From MD308 sp051888795 (GTDB lineage Bacteria; Bacillota; Clostridia; Lachnospirales; Lachnospiraceae): a stretch of 64,000 bases of DNA. Shown piece by piece: positions 1-7,612 of the stretch. Position 1 is the stretch's first letter, and each line of letters opens with the position of its first letter. The notes beneath the pieces were generated by a model. The model did no database searches, was not told the origin of the DNA, and saw only the letters and a program-made list of their open reading frames with translations. A program made the translations under genes and the position numbers. The stretch lies in contig JBJFCD010000142.1 of assembly GCA_051888795.1 (NCBI GenBank), forward strand, positions 1-64,000, given 5' to 3'.

Positions 1-18
1 AAGGAGATGAGGGATGTT

Positions 19-909
19 ATGAGCGCGATACATACGATAGGACTTACAAAATATTATGGAAAATCGAGAGGTATCATTGATTTGGACCTGGAGGTTGAAA
101 AAGGTGATTTTTTTGGATTTATTGGCCCAAATGGTGCTGGAAAGAGTACAACTATCAGAATATTAACCGGATTGATTAAAAGTACGGGGGGAAGTGCGAA
201 AATATTCGGAAAAGATGTAGTAAAGGAGAAAGATAAAATACTATCTAAAGTTGGATATCTTCCGTCCGAAACAATGTTTTACTCTGGAATGAAAGTAAAG
301 GATATCCTTAAACTTTCGGCAAATCTGCGCAGAAAAGACTGCACTGAAGAAGCAAAAATATTATGCGAGAGGCTTCAGCTTGATACAGAAAAGAAAATAG
401 AAGAATTATCTTTTGGAAATCGAAAAAAAGTTGGAATTGTCTGTGCGCTTCAACACAATCCGAGACTTTGTATTCTGGATGAGCCTACGAGTGGTCTTGA
501 TCCATTGATGCAGAGAGAATTTTTTGATATATTGAGAGGACGAAATGAGAAAGGAACGACTATTTTTCTTTCTTCTCATGTGCTTTCCGAAATTCAGCGT
601 AATTGTAACCGTGCAGCAATTATAAGAGAAGGCCGTATTATTGCATGTGACAGCGTAGAGGCATTGTCCAAAACTAATGCAAGGAGAGTTACTGTTCGTG
701 GAAAGATAGATTTGAAAATGCTTAAAAAAGTGAAAGATATTCAAAAGAGTGAGAATAGCATCAGCTTTTTATACGGTGGAGATATAAATGAACTTTTGAA
801 AGTTCTTACTGCGGGAAATATTACAGATCTGACAGTGGCAGAACCAGATCTTGAAGAAATCTTTATGCATTACTATGAGGATGGAGGCGACAGAAATGAC
901 ATTAGTTAG
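19..909 (+). CDS. ABC transporter ATP-binding protein (ABC-2 exporter type)
   Basis: Nucleotide-binding subunit of a two-component ABC-2 type exporter. It energises the permease encoded immediately downstream at the cytoplasmic face of the membrane. Walker A (GPNGAGKST, about residues 36-44), a variant signature LSFGN (about 130-134) and Walker B LCILDEP (about 150-156) are visible, and the ~296-residue length is normal for this exporter class. An ATG at position 7 is in frame but abuts the AAGGAG with no spacing. The ATG at 19 has GAGGGA 5 nt upstream and is preferred. The gene overlaps the permease by 14 nt. The substrate is unknown; bacteriocin, drug or lipid export are all possible. Confidence 0.9.
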   Translation: MSAIHTIGLTKYYGKSRGIIDLDLEVEKGDFFGFIGPNGAGKSTTIRILTGLIKSTGGSAKIFGKDVVKEKDKILSKVGYLPSETMFYSGMKVKDILKLSANLRRKDCTEEAKILCERLQLDTEKKIEELSFGNRKKVGIVCALQHNPRLCILDEPTSGLDPLMQREFFDILRGRNEKGTTIFLSSHVLSEIQRNCNRAAIIREGRIIACDSVEALSKTNARRVTVRGKIDLKMLKKVKDIQKSENSISFLYGGDINELLKVLTAGNITDLTVAEPDLEEIFMHYYEDGGDRNDIS

Positions 910-1681
910 ACATGAACTTAGACAGGGGAGACTTGCTTTCATCATCTGGACGATATCTATCGGATTTCTACTTGCAATCTGTATTCTGATATTTCCGGAG
1001 ATGGAAGGAGATATGGATAGTGTTACAGAAATGTTCTCTTCCATGGGAAGCTTTAGTGCAGCATTTGGCATGGATGTAGTTAATTTTGGTTCTCTGACCG
1101 GATTTTATGCTGTGGAATGTGGAAACATTCTGGGGCTTGGCGGTGCATTTTTTGCCGCTTTATGTGCAGTACCGGCACTTGCCAAAGAGGAAAAAGAGCA
1201 CACTGCAGAGTTTTTACTGACACATCCGATAAGTCGCAAGTATATCGTAAGTAATAAACTTTTGGCTGTACTACTGCAGATTGTCGGTATGAATATACTT
1301 ATTTTTGCAATATCTGTGGTATCAATGCTTGTGATCGGTGAAAAGATTCCATGGGAAGAAATCATTCTTTTGCATTTTGCTTATTTTCTGTTACAAATAG
1401 AAATTGCAGGAATCTGTTTTGGAATTTCTGCATTTTTGCGGAAGAATAGTCTGGGAATTGGCCTTGGTATTGCGACAGTGATGTATTTTCTTAATATTAT
1501 TGCAAATATAGCTGAGAGTGCTGAATTCCTAAAATATATTACTCCGTTTGGATATGCGGAAGGCTCTGATATCGTCTCAGATCTTTCTATTGATGCAGAA
1601 TTGGTTATTATTGGGATGGTATATATGGTTGTTGGAGTCATCGCTGCGTATGTGAAATATTCAAGAAAAGATATTGCATAA
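896..1681 (+). CDS. ABC-2 type transporter permease
   Basis: Membrane subunit paired with the preceding ATPase. The 261-residue protein has about six hydrophobic segments (first near residues 14-34, last near 237-255) and an ABC-2-like loop containing EEKEHTAEFLLTHPISR, typical of this permease superfamily. The in-frame ATG at 851 lacks a ribosome binding site; the ATG at 896 follows GGAGG with an 8-nt gap and overlaps the upstream gene, which indicates translational coupling. The substrate cannot be told from sequence. Confidence 0.85.
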   Translation: MTLVRHELRQGRLAFIIWTISIGFLLAICILIFPEMEGDMDSVTEMFSSMGSFSAAFGMDVVNFGSLTGFYAVECGNILGLGGAFFAALCAVPALAKEEKEHTAEFLLTHPISRKYIVSNKLLAVLLQIVGMNILIFAISVVSMLVIGEKIPWEEIILLHFAYFLLQIEIAGICFGISAFLRKNSLGIGLGIATVMYFLNIIANIAESAEFLKYITPFGYAEGSDIVSDLSIDAELVIIGMVYMVVGVIAAYVKYSRKDIA

Positions 1682-1858
1682 AACGATTATACTATTCTTT
1701 TTGATTTCATCTCTTGCGGATAGCATATGAACGTGATATATTGACTTTGTGGATAGTATTCGATAAGAAACCATACCATGAATACGAACGATGTAAAATG
1801 CCATATGCAAGAGATGAAGCTTATATCATCAGATGCTTTCGACGAATGAGACTTGATT

Positions 1859-1883
1859 ATCCCACCGGGCAAAACGGAGGGAT
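1859..1883 (+). promoter_or_regulatory. Hairpin covering the ribosome binding site of the DUF2520 gene
   Basis: ATCCC-A-CCG and CGG-A-GGGAT can pair around a 7-nt loop to give an 8-bp stem with one A/A mismatch. The 3' arm contains the GGAGGG Shine-Dalgarno and reaches the non-preferred ATG at 1882. This could limit translation of the following gene. It is a sequence observation only. Confidence 0.4.
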
Positions 1884-1887
1884 GCGT

Positions 1888-2882
1888 ATGACAATTGGAT
1901 TTATTGGTGCAGGGAAAGTTGGCTTTTCTCTGGGAAAATATTTTACAGAACACCGGATATCGGTGGTTGGCTATTACAGCAAGAATCCAGAATCTGCCAG
2001 AGAGGCAGCAAAATTTACCAGTACAGGCTGTTATGAAAATTTAGAGGACCTGGTACGGGATAGTGAAGTTATTTTTATAACAACTCCAGACAGTGCTATT
2101 GCGCAGGTCTGGGATGAACTAAAGGCATTGCAGATCAGACGAAGGATCGTCTGTCATTGCAGTGGGGTTTTATCATCAGAAATCTTTTCGGATATAACTG
2201 TTTATGATTGTTGCGGTTATTCTATCCATCCGCTCCTTGCAGTTTGTGATAAGCTGCATTCTTATGAGGAGTTTTCAAACGCTTTATTTACAATTGAAGG
2301 TGACGAAAAAAAGAAGCCGGATATGCTGCAGCTTTTAGAAGACTGTGGAAATCAGGTTTTGTCGCTTTGCCCTGAAGATAAGATTCGCTACCATGCAGCG
2401 GCAGTTCTTGCGAGCAATCTAGTTCTTGGAATAGCAGAAACTGCAATTNNNNNNNNNNNNNNNNNNNNNNNNNNNNNNNNNNNNNNNNNNNNNNNNNNNN
2501 NNNNNNNNNNNNNNNNNNNNNNNNNNNNNNNNNNNNNNNNNNNNNNNNTGCAGCGGCAGTTCTTGCGAGCAATCTAGTTCTTGGAATAGCAGAAACTGCA
2601 ATTGAAGAGCTTGTTCAGTGTGGGTTTACAAAAGATGGTGCAAGTAAAGCACTCATACCATTTATCTACACAAATGCTGCGCATTTGCTGACAGCAAGTC
2701 TGGAAGAATCTCTTACGGGTCCGGTGGAACGTTCTGATGAACAGACGGTAGAAAAGCACTTGCAGAAGCTGACAGGCGATGATCGGGAAATTTATCGTCT
2801 TTTGTCAAAAAAGGCACTGACAATTGCAAGAAGAAAAAATCCAGGACGAAATTACGAAAAGCTGGAACAAATTCTCACATAA
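1888..2882 (+). CDS. panG: Rossmann/DUF2520 protein, probable PanG-type ketopantoate reductase (split by an assembly gap)
   Basis: NAD(P)-dependent oxidoreductase with an N-terminal Rossmann fold: TIGFIGAGKVG begins at residue 2. A DUF2520 C-terminal helical domain follows. It sits directly before panB, and PanG, an alternative ketopantoate reductase described in Francisella with homologues in Enterococcus and Clostridioides, is of this general type. The likely reaction is therefore reduction of 2-dehydropantoate to pantoate (inference). ATG 1888 is chosen because GGAGG lies 7 nt upstream; in-frame ATGs at 1714 and 1882 are poorly placed. The reading frame is interrupted by 100 Ns at 2449-2548. 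Merging the duplicated 55-bp flanks restores one continuous 279-codon frame, the usual family length, so the gene is probably intact. Confidence 0.75.
2394..2448 (+). repeat. 55-bp direct duplication, left copy (contig overlap)
   Basis: These 55 bases ending just before the N run are identical to 2549-2603. An exact flank duplication around a fixed-length gap is what two contigs sharing a k-mer overlap give when they are scaffolded without merging. It is not a biological repeat. Confidence 0.9.
2449..2548. other. Assembly gap of exactly 100 N
   Basis: A run of exactly 100 ambiguous bases is a scaffolding placeholder. Because both flanks carry the same 55 bp, the real gap length is most simply minus 55 bp. 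Removing 2449-2603 gives uninterrupted coding sequence. Confidence 0.95.
2549..2603 (+). repeat. 55-bp direct duplication, right copy (contig overlap)
   Basis: Identical to 2394-2448. Coding sequence after it (from 2604) continues in the same frame as the codon ending at 2448, which supports an overlap artefact. Confidence 0.9.
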
Positions 2883-2928
2883 GAGAGATTAGCGTAAAAA
2901 TGCACAAAAAGAAAGGAAGAATAAAAGC

Positions 2929-3771
2929 ATGAGCAAAAATACCGTAGCTACGATTCAAAAACAAAAGGAGCAGGGTGATAAGATTACCATGCTGACTTGT
3001 TATGATTACTCTATGGCGAGACTGATGGATGAAGTCGGAATCAACACTCTGTTGATCGGAGATTCTCTTGGAATGACAATGCTCGGATATGAGGATACTT
3101 TGTCTGTGACTATGGAAGATATGATCCATCATTCAGCTGCAGTTGCCAGAGGGGCCAAAAATGCATTGATAATCTGTGATATGCCATTTATGTCTTATCA
3201 GGTGTCAGTAGAAGAAGCTGTGCGAAATGCAGGGCGTCTTATGAAAGAAGGTCGTGCTCAGATGGTAAAACTGGAGGGAGGAGCTTCTGTATGCCCACAG
3301 ATTGAAGCTATTACAAAAGCGTCTATCCCAGTCTGTGCACACATTGGTCTTACACCCCAGTCTGTAAATGCATTTGGTGGATTTAAAGTTCAGGGGAAAA
3401 GCCTGAAAGCGGCAAGGCAGTTGTTGGAAGATGCCAAAGCAATTGAAGCGGCAGGAGCATCAATGGTCGTATTGGAAGGAATCCCTGCTAAATTGGCGGA
3501 AATGATTACTGCTACACTTCAAATCCCGACAATTGGTATAGGAGCAGGTGCAGGATGTGACGGGCAAGTACTGGTATATCAGGATATGTTGGGCATGTTT
3601 TCAGATTTTAAACCTAAATTTGTAAAAGTCTTTGCTGATACGGGAAACTATATGAAAGATGCGTTTGAGACATACATCAGGGAAGTGAAAGATGGAAGTT
3701 TCCCGATGGCTGAAAATATTTACAAAATTGATAATGAAGTTATTCAACAATTAAAATCAGAAATGGAATAA
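2929..3771 (+). CDS. panB: 3-methyl-2-oxobutanoate hydroxymethyltransferase (ketopantoate hydroxymethyltransferase)
   Basis: First committed enzyme of pantothenate (vitamin B5) synthesis. It transfers a hydroxymethyl group from 5,10-methylene-tetrahydrofolate to 2-oxoisovalerate in the cytoplasm. The 280-residue protein shows the family blocks MLTCYDYSMARLMDE near the N-terminus, GDSLGMTMLGYEDTLSVTM with the metal-binding aspartate, HIGLTPQSVNAFGGFKVQG, and GIGAGAGCDGQVLVYQDMLG. The length is normal. Its position 46 bp after the DUF2520 reductase gene suggests the two supply pantoate together. panC and panD are not in the window. Confidence 0.95.
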   Translation: MSKNTVATIQKQKEQGDKITMLTCYDYSMARLMDEVGINTLLIGDSLGMTMLGYEDTLSVTMEDMIHHSAAVARGAKNALIICDMPFMSYQVSVEEAVRNAGRLMKEGRAQMVKLEGGASVCPQIEAITKASIPVCAHIGLTPQSVNAFGGFKVQGKSLKAARQLLEDAKAIEAAGASMVVLEGIPAKLAEMITATLQIPTIGIGAGAGCDGQVLVYQDMLGMFSDFKPKFVKVFADTGNYMKDAFETYIREVKDGSFPMAENIYKIDNEVIQQLKSEME

Positions 3772-3815
3772 AATTCTATATGGAAAAGGGTTAATTGCTA
3801 TATCAGAGAAAATAC

Positions 3816-3844
3816 TTGACAAATGTTCGGATAGTTATTAAGAT
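3816..3844 (+). promoter_or_regulatory. Sigma-A-type promoter of tRNA-Leu
   Basis: TTGACA (3816-3821) and TAAGAT (3839-3844) are separated by 17 bp, about 44 bp before the tRNA. The -35 is perfect and the -10 moderate. Confidence 0.6.
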
Positions 3845-3887
3845 AATACATGCAAGCTTTTGACTTGCCAATATTCTTATTAAATAT

Positions 3888-3968
3888 GCGGATGTGGCGG
3901 AATTGGCAGACGCGCTAGACTTAGGATCTAGTGTCTCCGACGTGCAGGTTCAAGTCCTGTCATCCGCA
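3888..3968 (+). tRNA. tRNA-Leu (anticodon UAG)
   Basis: The acceptor stem is GCGGATG/CATCCGC with discriminator A. The anticodon stem CTAGA/TCTAG encloses loop CTTAGGA, giving anticodon UAG, which reads CUN leucine codons. A short variable arm and GTTCAAGTCC T-arm are present. CCA is not encoded. The tRNA stands alone between a promoter and a hairpin terminator. Confidence 0.95.
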
Positions 3969-3975
3969 GTCAATT

Positions 3976-4017
3976 AAAAACACTGGATGCCGAAAGTTAA
4001 CGGTTTTCAGTGTTTTT
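3976..4017 (+). terminator. Terminator after tRNA-Leu
   Basis: AAAAACACTG pairs with CAGTGTTTTT (10 bp), with the T-rich 3' arm running into ATTTTG. The loop of 22 nt is long but the placement fits a tRNA transcript end. Confidence 0.6.
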
Positions 4018-4068
4018 ATTTTGAAATGACAATCATGGCAGATTATCAGAAAGAGAGGAGAGATACAC

Positions 4069-5088
4069 GTGGATAAATATGAAGAGTATGCAGTACAGGA
4101 GTTAGTTCGTTTAACTGGGATTCCAAGTCCTACCGGGTACACGAAGGAGGCAGCAACATATGTTGCAGAAAAATTAAAGCATTGGGGTGCTTCAGTTTCA
4201 TTTGGAAACAAAGGAACAGTCTTTGGGGATTTTGGAGGAAGCGGAGAGCGTTTGGTGCTTGCAGCGCACATTGATACACTTGGGGCTATGGTTCGTTCTG
4301 TTAAAGAAAATGGAAGAATCCGACCTACTACATTAGGAGGACATTGTTGGGATACTGCTGATGGTGAAAATTGCCAGATTTTTACAAGAGATGGAAAGGT
4401 TTACACGGGAGTTGTTCTGAATAATACGCCATCTTGCCATGTGGCAGATGGACCATTGGATAAGATAGAAAAAAATATGGAGATTCTTCTGGATGAAAAT
4501 GTAGAAAAGAAAGAAGATACTCTTGCATTAGGAATAGCTCCGGGTGATTTTATAAGTATGGATCCAAGAACCGTTATTACTCAAAGCGGATATATTAAGA
4601 GTCGATTCTTAGATGACAAGCTGTCTGCGTCAATTCTGATTGCATTAGCAAAATATATTTATGAGAATAATGTGAAACTAAAATATCATCTCACATTAAT
4701 GTTCACAGTATATGAAGAGGTAGGACATGGAGGATGTACAATTCCTGCGGATACAAAAGAGATGATTTCTGTAGATATGGGGTGTGTGGGAGATGATCTG
4801 GAGTGTAAAGAGACAATGGTATCTATTTGCGCAAAAGATTCCGGTGGACCATATGACTATGATGTAACAAGCAAGCTGGTTGCTCTGGCGAAAAGTCATA
4901 ACCTCAATTATGCGGTAGATGTATATCCACATTATGGATCAGATGTAGAGGCGTCTTTGAAAAGTGGTTATGATATCAGACATGGACTTGTCGGACCGGG
5001 AGTTTATGCGTCTCATAACTATGAGCGCTCCCACATAGAAGGCGTAAAAAATACATTTGAACTTCTGGCAGCATACATTCAGGAATAA
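4069..5088 (+). CDS. M42-family metallo-aminopeptidase
   Basis: Cytoplasmic zinc/cobalt aminopeptidase of the M42 (glutamyl aminopeptidase/TET-like) family, which trims short peptides. The 339 residues include the metal-ligand blocks AAHIDTLG (about 64-71), FLDDKLSA, the catalytic/ligand pair YEEVGHGG, SVDMG and the C-terminal SHNYERSH. Length is typical. Translation starts with GTG at 4069, 8 nt after AGAGGAG. It appears monocistronic; a divergent function as a cellulase-like M42 protein is a common misannotation and is not supported. Confidence 0.88.
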   Translation: MDKYEEYAVQELVRLTGIPSPTGYTKEAATYVAEKLKHWGASVSFGNKGTVFGDFGGSGERLVLAAHIDTLGAMVRSVKENGRIRPTTLGGHCWDTADGENCQIFTRDGKVYTGVVLNNTPSCHVADGPLDKIEKNMEILLDENVEKKEDTLALGIAPGDFISMDPRTVITQSGYIKSRFLDDKLSASILIALAKYIYENNVKLKYHLTLMFTVYEEVGHGGCTIPADTKEMISVDMGCVGDDLECKETMVSICAKDSGGPYDYDVTSKLVALAKSHNLNYAVDVYPHYGSDVEASLKSGYDIRHGLVGPGVYASHNYERSHIEGVKNTFELLAAYIQE

Positions 5089-5132
5089 AAGTTGTAGAAA
5101 AAGTGTTCTTGATTAGATTTTTTAAAAAGCTA

Positions 5133-5163
5133 TTGACCTTCAAGTTACTTGATACCTTACATT
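5133..5163 (+). promoter_or_regulatory. MerR-type promoter/operator with a 19-bp spacer
   Basis: TTGACC (5133-5138) and TACATT (5158-5163) are separated by 19 bp. The spacer contains the 13-nt palindrome TCAAGTTACTTGA (5140-5152). An over-long spacer holding a dyad is the hallmark of promoters twisted into shape by MerR-family activators. The only MerR gene nearby is at 5559 in the same transcription unit, so autoregulation is inferred. Confidence 0.6.
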
Positions 5164-5196
5164 TGTATTAACAAAACAAGAAGGAGGGAACGAAAG

Positions 5197-5544
5197 ATGC
5201 ATGAAGACCAGATACAAGAGATCAAAAAATTAGTAGATGAAGAGATAGAACTGGAATATTATGGCAGCAGAAACGCTACTTCGCAGTTCCTTGTTCAAAC
5301 CGTGTCGGGTAATCCTGTTCCCGAGGACTATTTGATGCTGATTAGTCTGGACAAGACAGCACCGGAGTTAAACAGAGAAAGACAATACTTTGGAGAGCTT
5401 GAAATTTTCCTGTGTAAAAAGAAAACCGGTCTGTTTGGCAGAGAGAAAGTGGAGGTAATAAAGTCATATCAAAAAGTATATACCAAAAGACAACGAGACA
5501 TAGATGTTGAAAAAGTCCGGTTGAAAAATGTTTTCATGATGTAA
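5197..5544 (+). CDS. Hypothetical 115-residue soluble protein linked to a MerR regulator
   Basis: No family is recognised. The protein is soluble, charged, without signal peptide or membrane segment, and ends in a basic stretch KVYTKRQRDIDVEKVRLKNV. ATG 5197 follows AAGGAGGG closely; the in-frame ATG at 5149 lies inside the promoter and is rejected. It sits between the MerR-type promoter and the MerR gene, 14 bp from the latter, so it is probably a co-regulated partner of that regulator. Confidence 0.7.
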   Translation: MHEDQIQEIKKLVDEEIELEYYGSRNATSQFLVQTVSGNPVPEDYLMLISLDKTAPELNRERQYFGELEIFLCKKKTGLFGREKVEVIKSYQKVYTKRQRDIDVEKVRLKNVFMM

Positions 5545-5558
5545 GGGGGGATAGCGTT

Positions 5559-6707
5559 ATGAAGATCAAAGAGATAGAAAAACGGGTTGGTATCACAAGA
5601 GCGAATGTTCGATACTATGAGGATGAAGGGCTTATTCATCCGCAGAGAAATCATGAGAATAACTATCGAGAGTATTCTGAAGAAGATGTAAGACAATTGG
5701 AACGGATTAAAGTGCTCAGGACTTTAGGAGTGCCGATTTCTGATATCAGAGATTTGCAAAATGGATCACTTTTCCTTGACGAAGTTATGGAACGTCGTCT
5801 TAAAAGCATTTCAGAGGAAAAAAGAAATCTGGAGGAACTAAAAAAAGTCTGCGAGACAATCATTCAGCGTGATGTATCCTATGAATCGGTAGATGAACAT
5901 CTATTAGGAGAGGGTGAAGAAAGGGAAATCTGGAAAAGACAGATACAAAAGATTTTGAAAGAGGATATCACAAAAGAAATATTGACAAAAAAGCAGTTAA
6001 ACATAAATATCGGGGCGATGCTTTGTTGGGGATACTTCTTAAATGCCATAGTAGCTTTCATTTTTGGAGATCTGCTCCTTGGATACCAGGGAAAATATCA
6101 GGCTATGGGAAAAGTAATTGATGCTATGGTAATTTCGGATGGAGGTAGTGATCATTTTATGGTTCCCTTTATAGTGACATTTATTATATGCATTGCATGT
6201 TATATTGTGATGTGCTTTACTGCAAATATAAAAGCACAGATAGTGATCTTTCATATCTCTGCTCTGGCACTGACACCAATTGTCAGCGGAGTATATTGTA
6301 TTTTTACGGATATATTTACTTTTGGAAAATATGTAAATGTCAAGATAGGAGGACTTCATTTGGCAATCTTTTGGTTTGTGATAATGCTATATATTGTACT
6401 GTTTACTGTATTGTCAGGAGTATGGAGTAAAATGTTTTGTAAGGTGAGATATGTAGTTGGAATTTCTTTGCTGTATTCAATCTTCTGGACATTATTCATT
6501 GGTATTGTAGTAAAAATGTGGATATTACCGTTTGGGATGTTTATTGTGTTCACCTTCTATATCGGAATCAACTGGTTCCATACTTATAACGATATCAGTG
6601 ATGCCAGCAGATATTACGCTATTTCACAGAGCTGTAGAATCATGAATCTTGCAGGAGTAGCCTTTAATATGAGAGGCAAGTCCGTAGGACCGATGGTATT
6701 CAGGTAA
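5559..6707 (+). CDS. Membrane-anchored MerR-family transcriptional regulator
   Basis: The N-terminal ~75 residues form a MerR winged helix-turn-helix (IKEIEKRVGITRANVRYYEDEGLI). A coiled-coil region follows to about residue 125. A C-terminal membrane domain of about seven hydrophobic segments spans roughly residues 148-355. It is 382 residues long, versus 120-270 for ordinary MerR proteins. The architecture implies a one-component sensor that reads a membrane or envelope signal and binds DNA directly. SD AGGGGGG precedes the ATG. The first promoter upstream (5133-5163) carries a MerR-like dyad. The ligand is unknown. Confidence 0.85.
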   Translation: MKIKEIEKRVGITRANVRYYEDEGLIHPQRNHENNYREYSEEDVRQLERIKVLRTLGVPISDIRDLQNGSLFLDEVMERRLKSISEEKRNLEELKKVCETIIQRDVSYESVDEHLLGEGEEREIWKRQIQKILKEDITKEILTKKQLNINIGAMLCWGYFLNAIVAFIFGDLLLGYQGKYQAMGKVIDAMVISDGGSDHFMVPFIVTFIICIACYIVMCFTANIKAQIVIFHISALALTPIVSGVYCIFTDIFTFGKYVNVKIGGLHLAIFWFVIMLYIVLFTVLSGVWSKMFCKVRYVVGISLLYSIFWTLFIGIVVKMWILPFGMFIVFTFYIGINWFHTYNDISDASRYYAISQSCRIMNLAGVAFNMRGKSVGPMVFR

Positions 6708-6749
6708 AATACACCTTCCAATGAGGCAAATGGGTACACCGTATTTGTC

Positions 6750-6792
6750 AAATGGGGACGTAGACTTTTGCAAAAAGTCTACGTCCCCATTT
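6750..6792. terminator. Long perfect hairpin, likely bidirectional terminator
   Basis: Two 20-nt arms (6750-6769 and 6773-6792) are perfect reverse complements around a 3-nt GCA loop. The arms start with AAAT and end with ATTT, so either strand gives a stem closing in A/T. It separates the MerR unit from the SUF promoter. Confidence 0.7.
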
Positions 6793-6796
6793 ATTC

Positions 6797-6825
6797 TTGC
6801 GCTATTGAGACATTTAGATTATAAT
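6797..6825 (+). promoter_or_regulatory. Promoter of the SUF-like operon
   Basis: TTGCGC (6797-6802), 17-bp spacer, perfect TATAAT (6820-6825), 28 bp before the sufC-like start codon. Confidence 0.7.
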
Positions 6826-6853
6826 GGAGTTTACTTGGAAAGGAGAGCTTAAA

Positions 6854-7576
6854 ATGCTTGAAGTAAAGAATCTTACATTTAAAGTGAATGAGAATGGTAA
6901 AGAGAGAAGTATTGTTAAAGATATTAGTTTTGAAGTGGCTGACGGAGAGATGCTTGTCATTACCGGACCGAATGGAGGAGGTAAATCTTCTCTGGCAAAG
7001 GTTTTGATGGGGATTGAAAAAGCTGACAGTGGGATGATTATTCTGGATGGTGAGGATATTACTTCCTATGACATTAATCACAGAGCCAATGCAGGGATAG
7101 GTTTTGCATTTCAGCAGCCACCGAGATTTAAAGGGATGACAGTAATACGTCTGTTATCGCTGGCAGCAGGACGAGAGATTTCCAAACCGGAATGCTGTAA
7201 GATGCTAAGTGCGGTGGGACTTTGTGCCAATGAATATATTATGCGAGAGGTGGACAGCACACTTTCCGGAGGAGAGATGAAGCGTCTTGAGATTGCCACG
7301 GTTCTTGCCAAGTCACATAAATTATGTATTTTCGATGAACCGGAGGCGGGGATCGACCTCTGGAGTTTTTCTATGCTTGTTCAGCAGTTTGAAAAGATAC
7401 ATGAGAAAAAGGAACAGAGTTTGATCCTTATTTCACATCAGGAGAGAATTATCCAGATGGCAGATCGCATTATGGTTATTGAAGACGGAAAAATCGGGTC
7501 AATTGGACAGAAAGAAGAGATTCTTCCGAAACTCATGGACACTGCAGACAGTCTTGCCTGCCTGAAGAGGAACTAA
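6854..7576 (+). CDS. sufC: SufC-type Fe-S assembly ATPase (SmsC of a minimal SUF system)
   Basis: Soluble ABC ATPase that partners a SufB-like scaffold for iron-sulfur cluster assembly. Visible are Walker A GPNGGGKSS (about 35-43), the Q-loop FAFQQPP, signature LSGGEMKRLEIA, Walker B LCIFDEPEAGID and the switch histidine in ISHQ. It is 240 residues long. The ATG at 6854 follows AAAGGAG; the in-frame ATG at 6824 lies at the promoter -10 and is rejected. The next gene is a short SufB/SufD-like protein, and no sufS, sufU or sufD is present. This matches the two-gene SUF-like minimal system (SMS) of anaerobes. Confidence 0.85.
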   Translation: MLEVKNLTFKVNENGKERSIVKDISFEVADGEMLVITGPNGGGKSSLAKVLMGIEKADSGMIILDGEDITSYDINHRANAGIGFAFQQPPRFKGMTVIRLLSLAAGREISKPECCKMLSAVGLCANEYIMREVDSTLSGGEMKRLEIATVLAKSHKLCIFDEPEAGIDLWSFSMLVQQFEKIHEKKEQSLILISHQERIIQMADRIMVIEDGKIGSIGQKEEILPKLMDTADSLACLKRN

Positions 7577-7612
7577 CAAGTAGTTGAAAAATACCTTAAA
7601 AAGGAGAGCATG

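Noticed and set aside
2288..2882. Pseudogene or frameshift in the DUF2520 gene
   Set aside because: The break is made only by the N run and the duplicated 55-bp flank; collapsing them restores the full frame.
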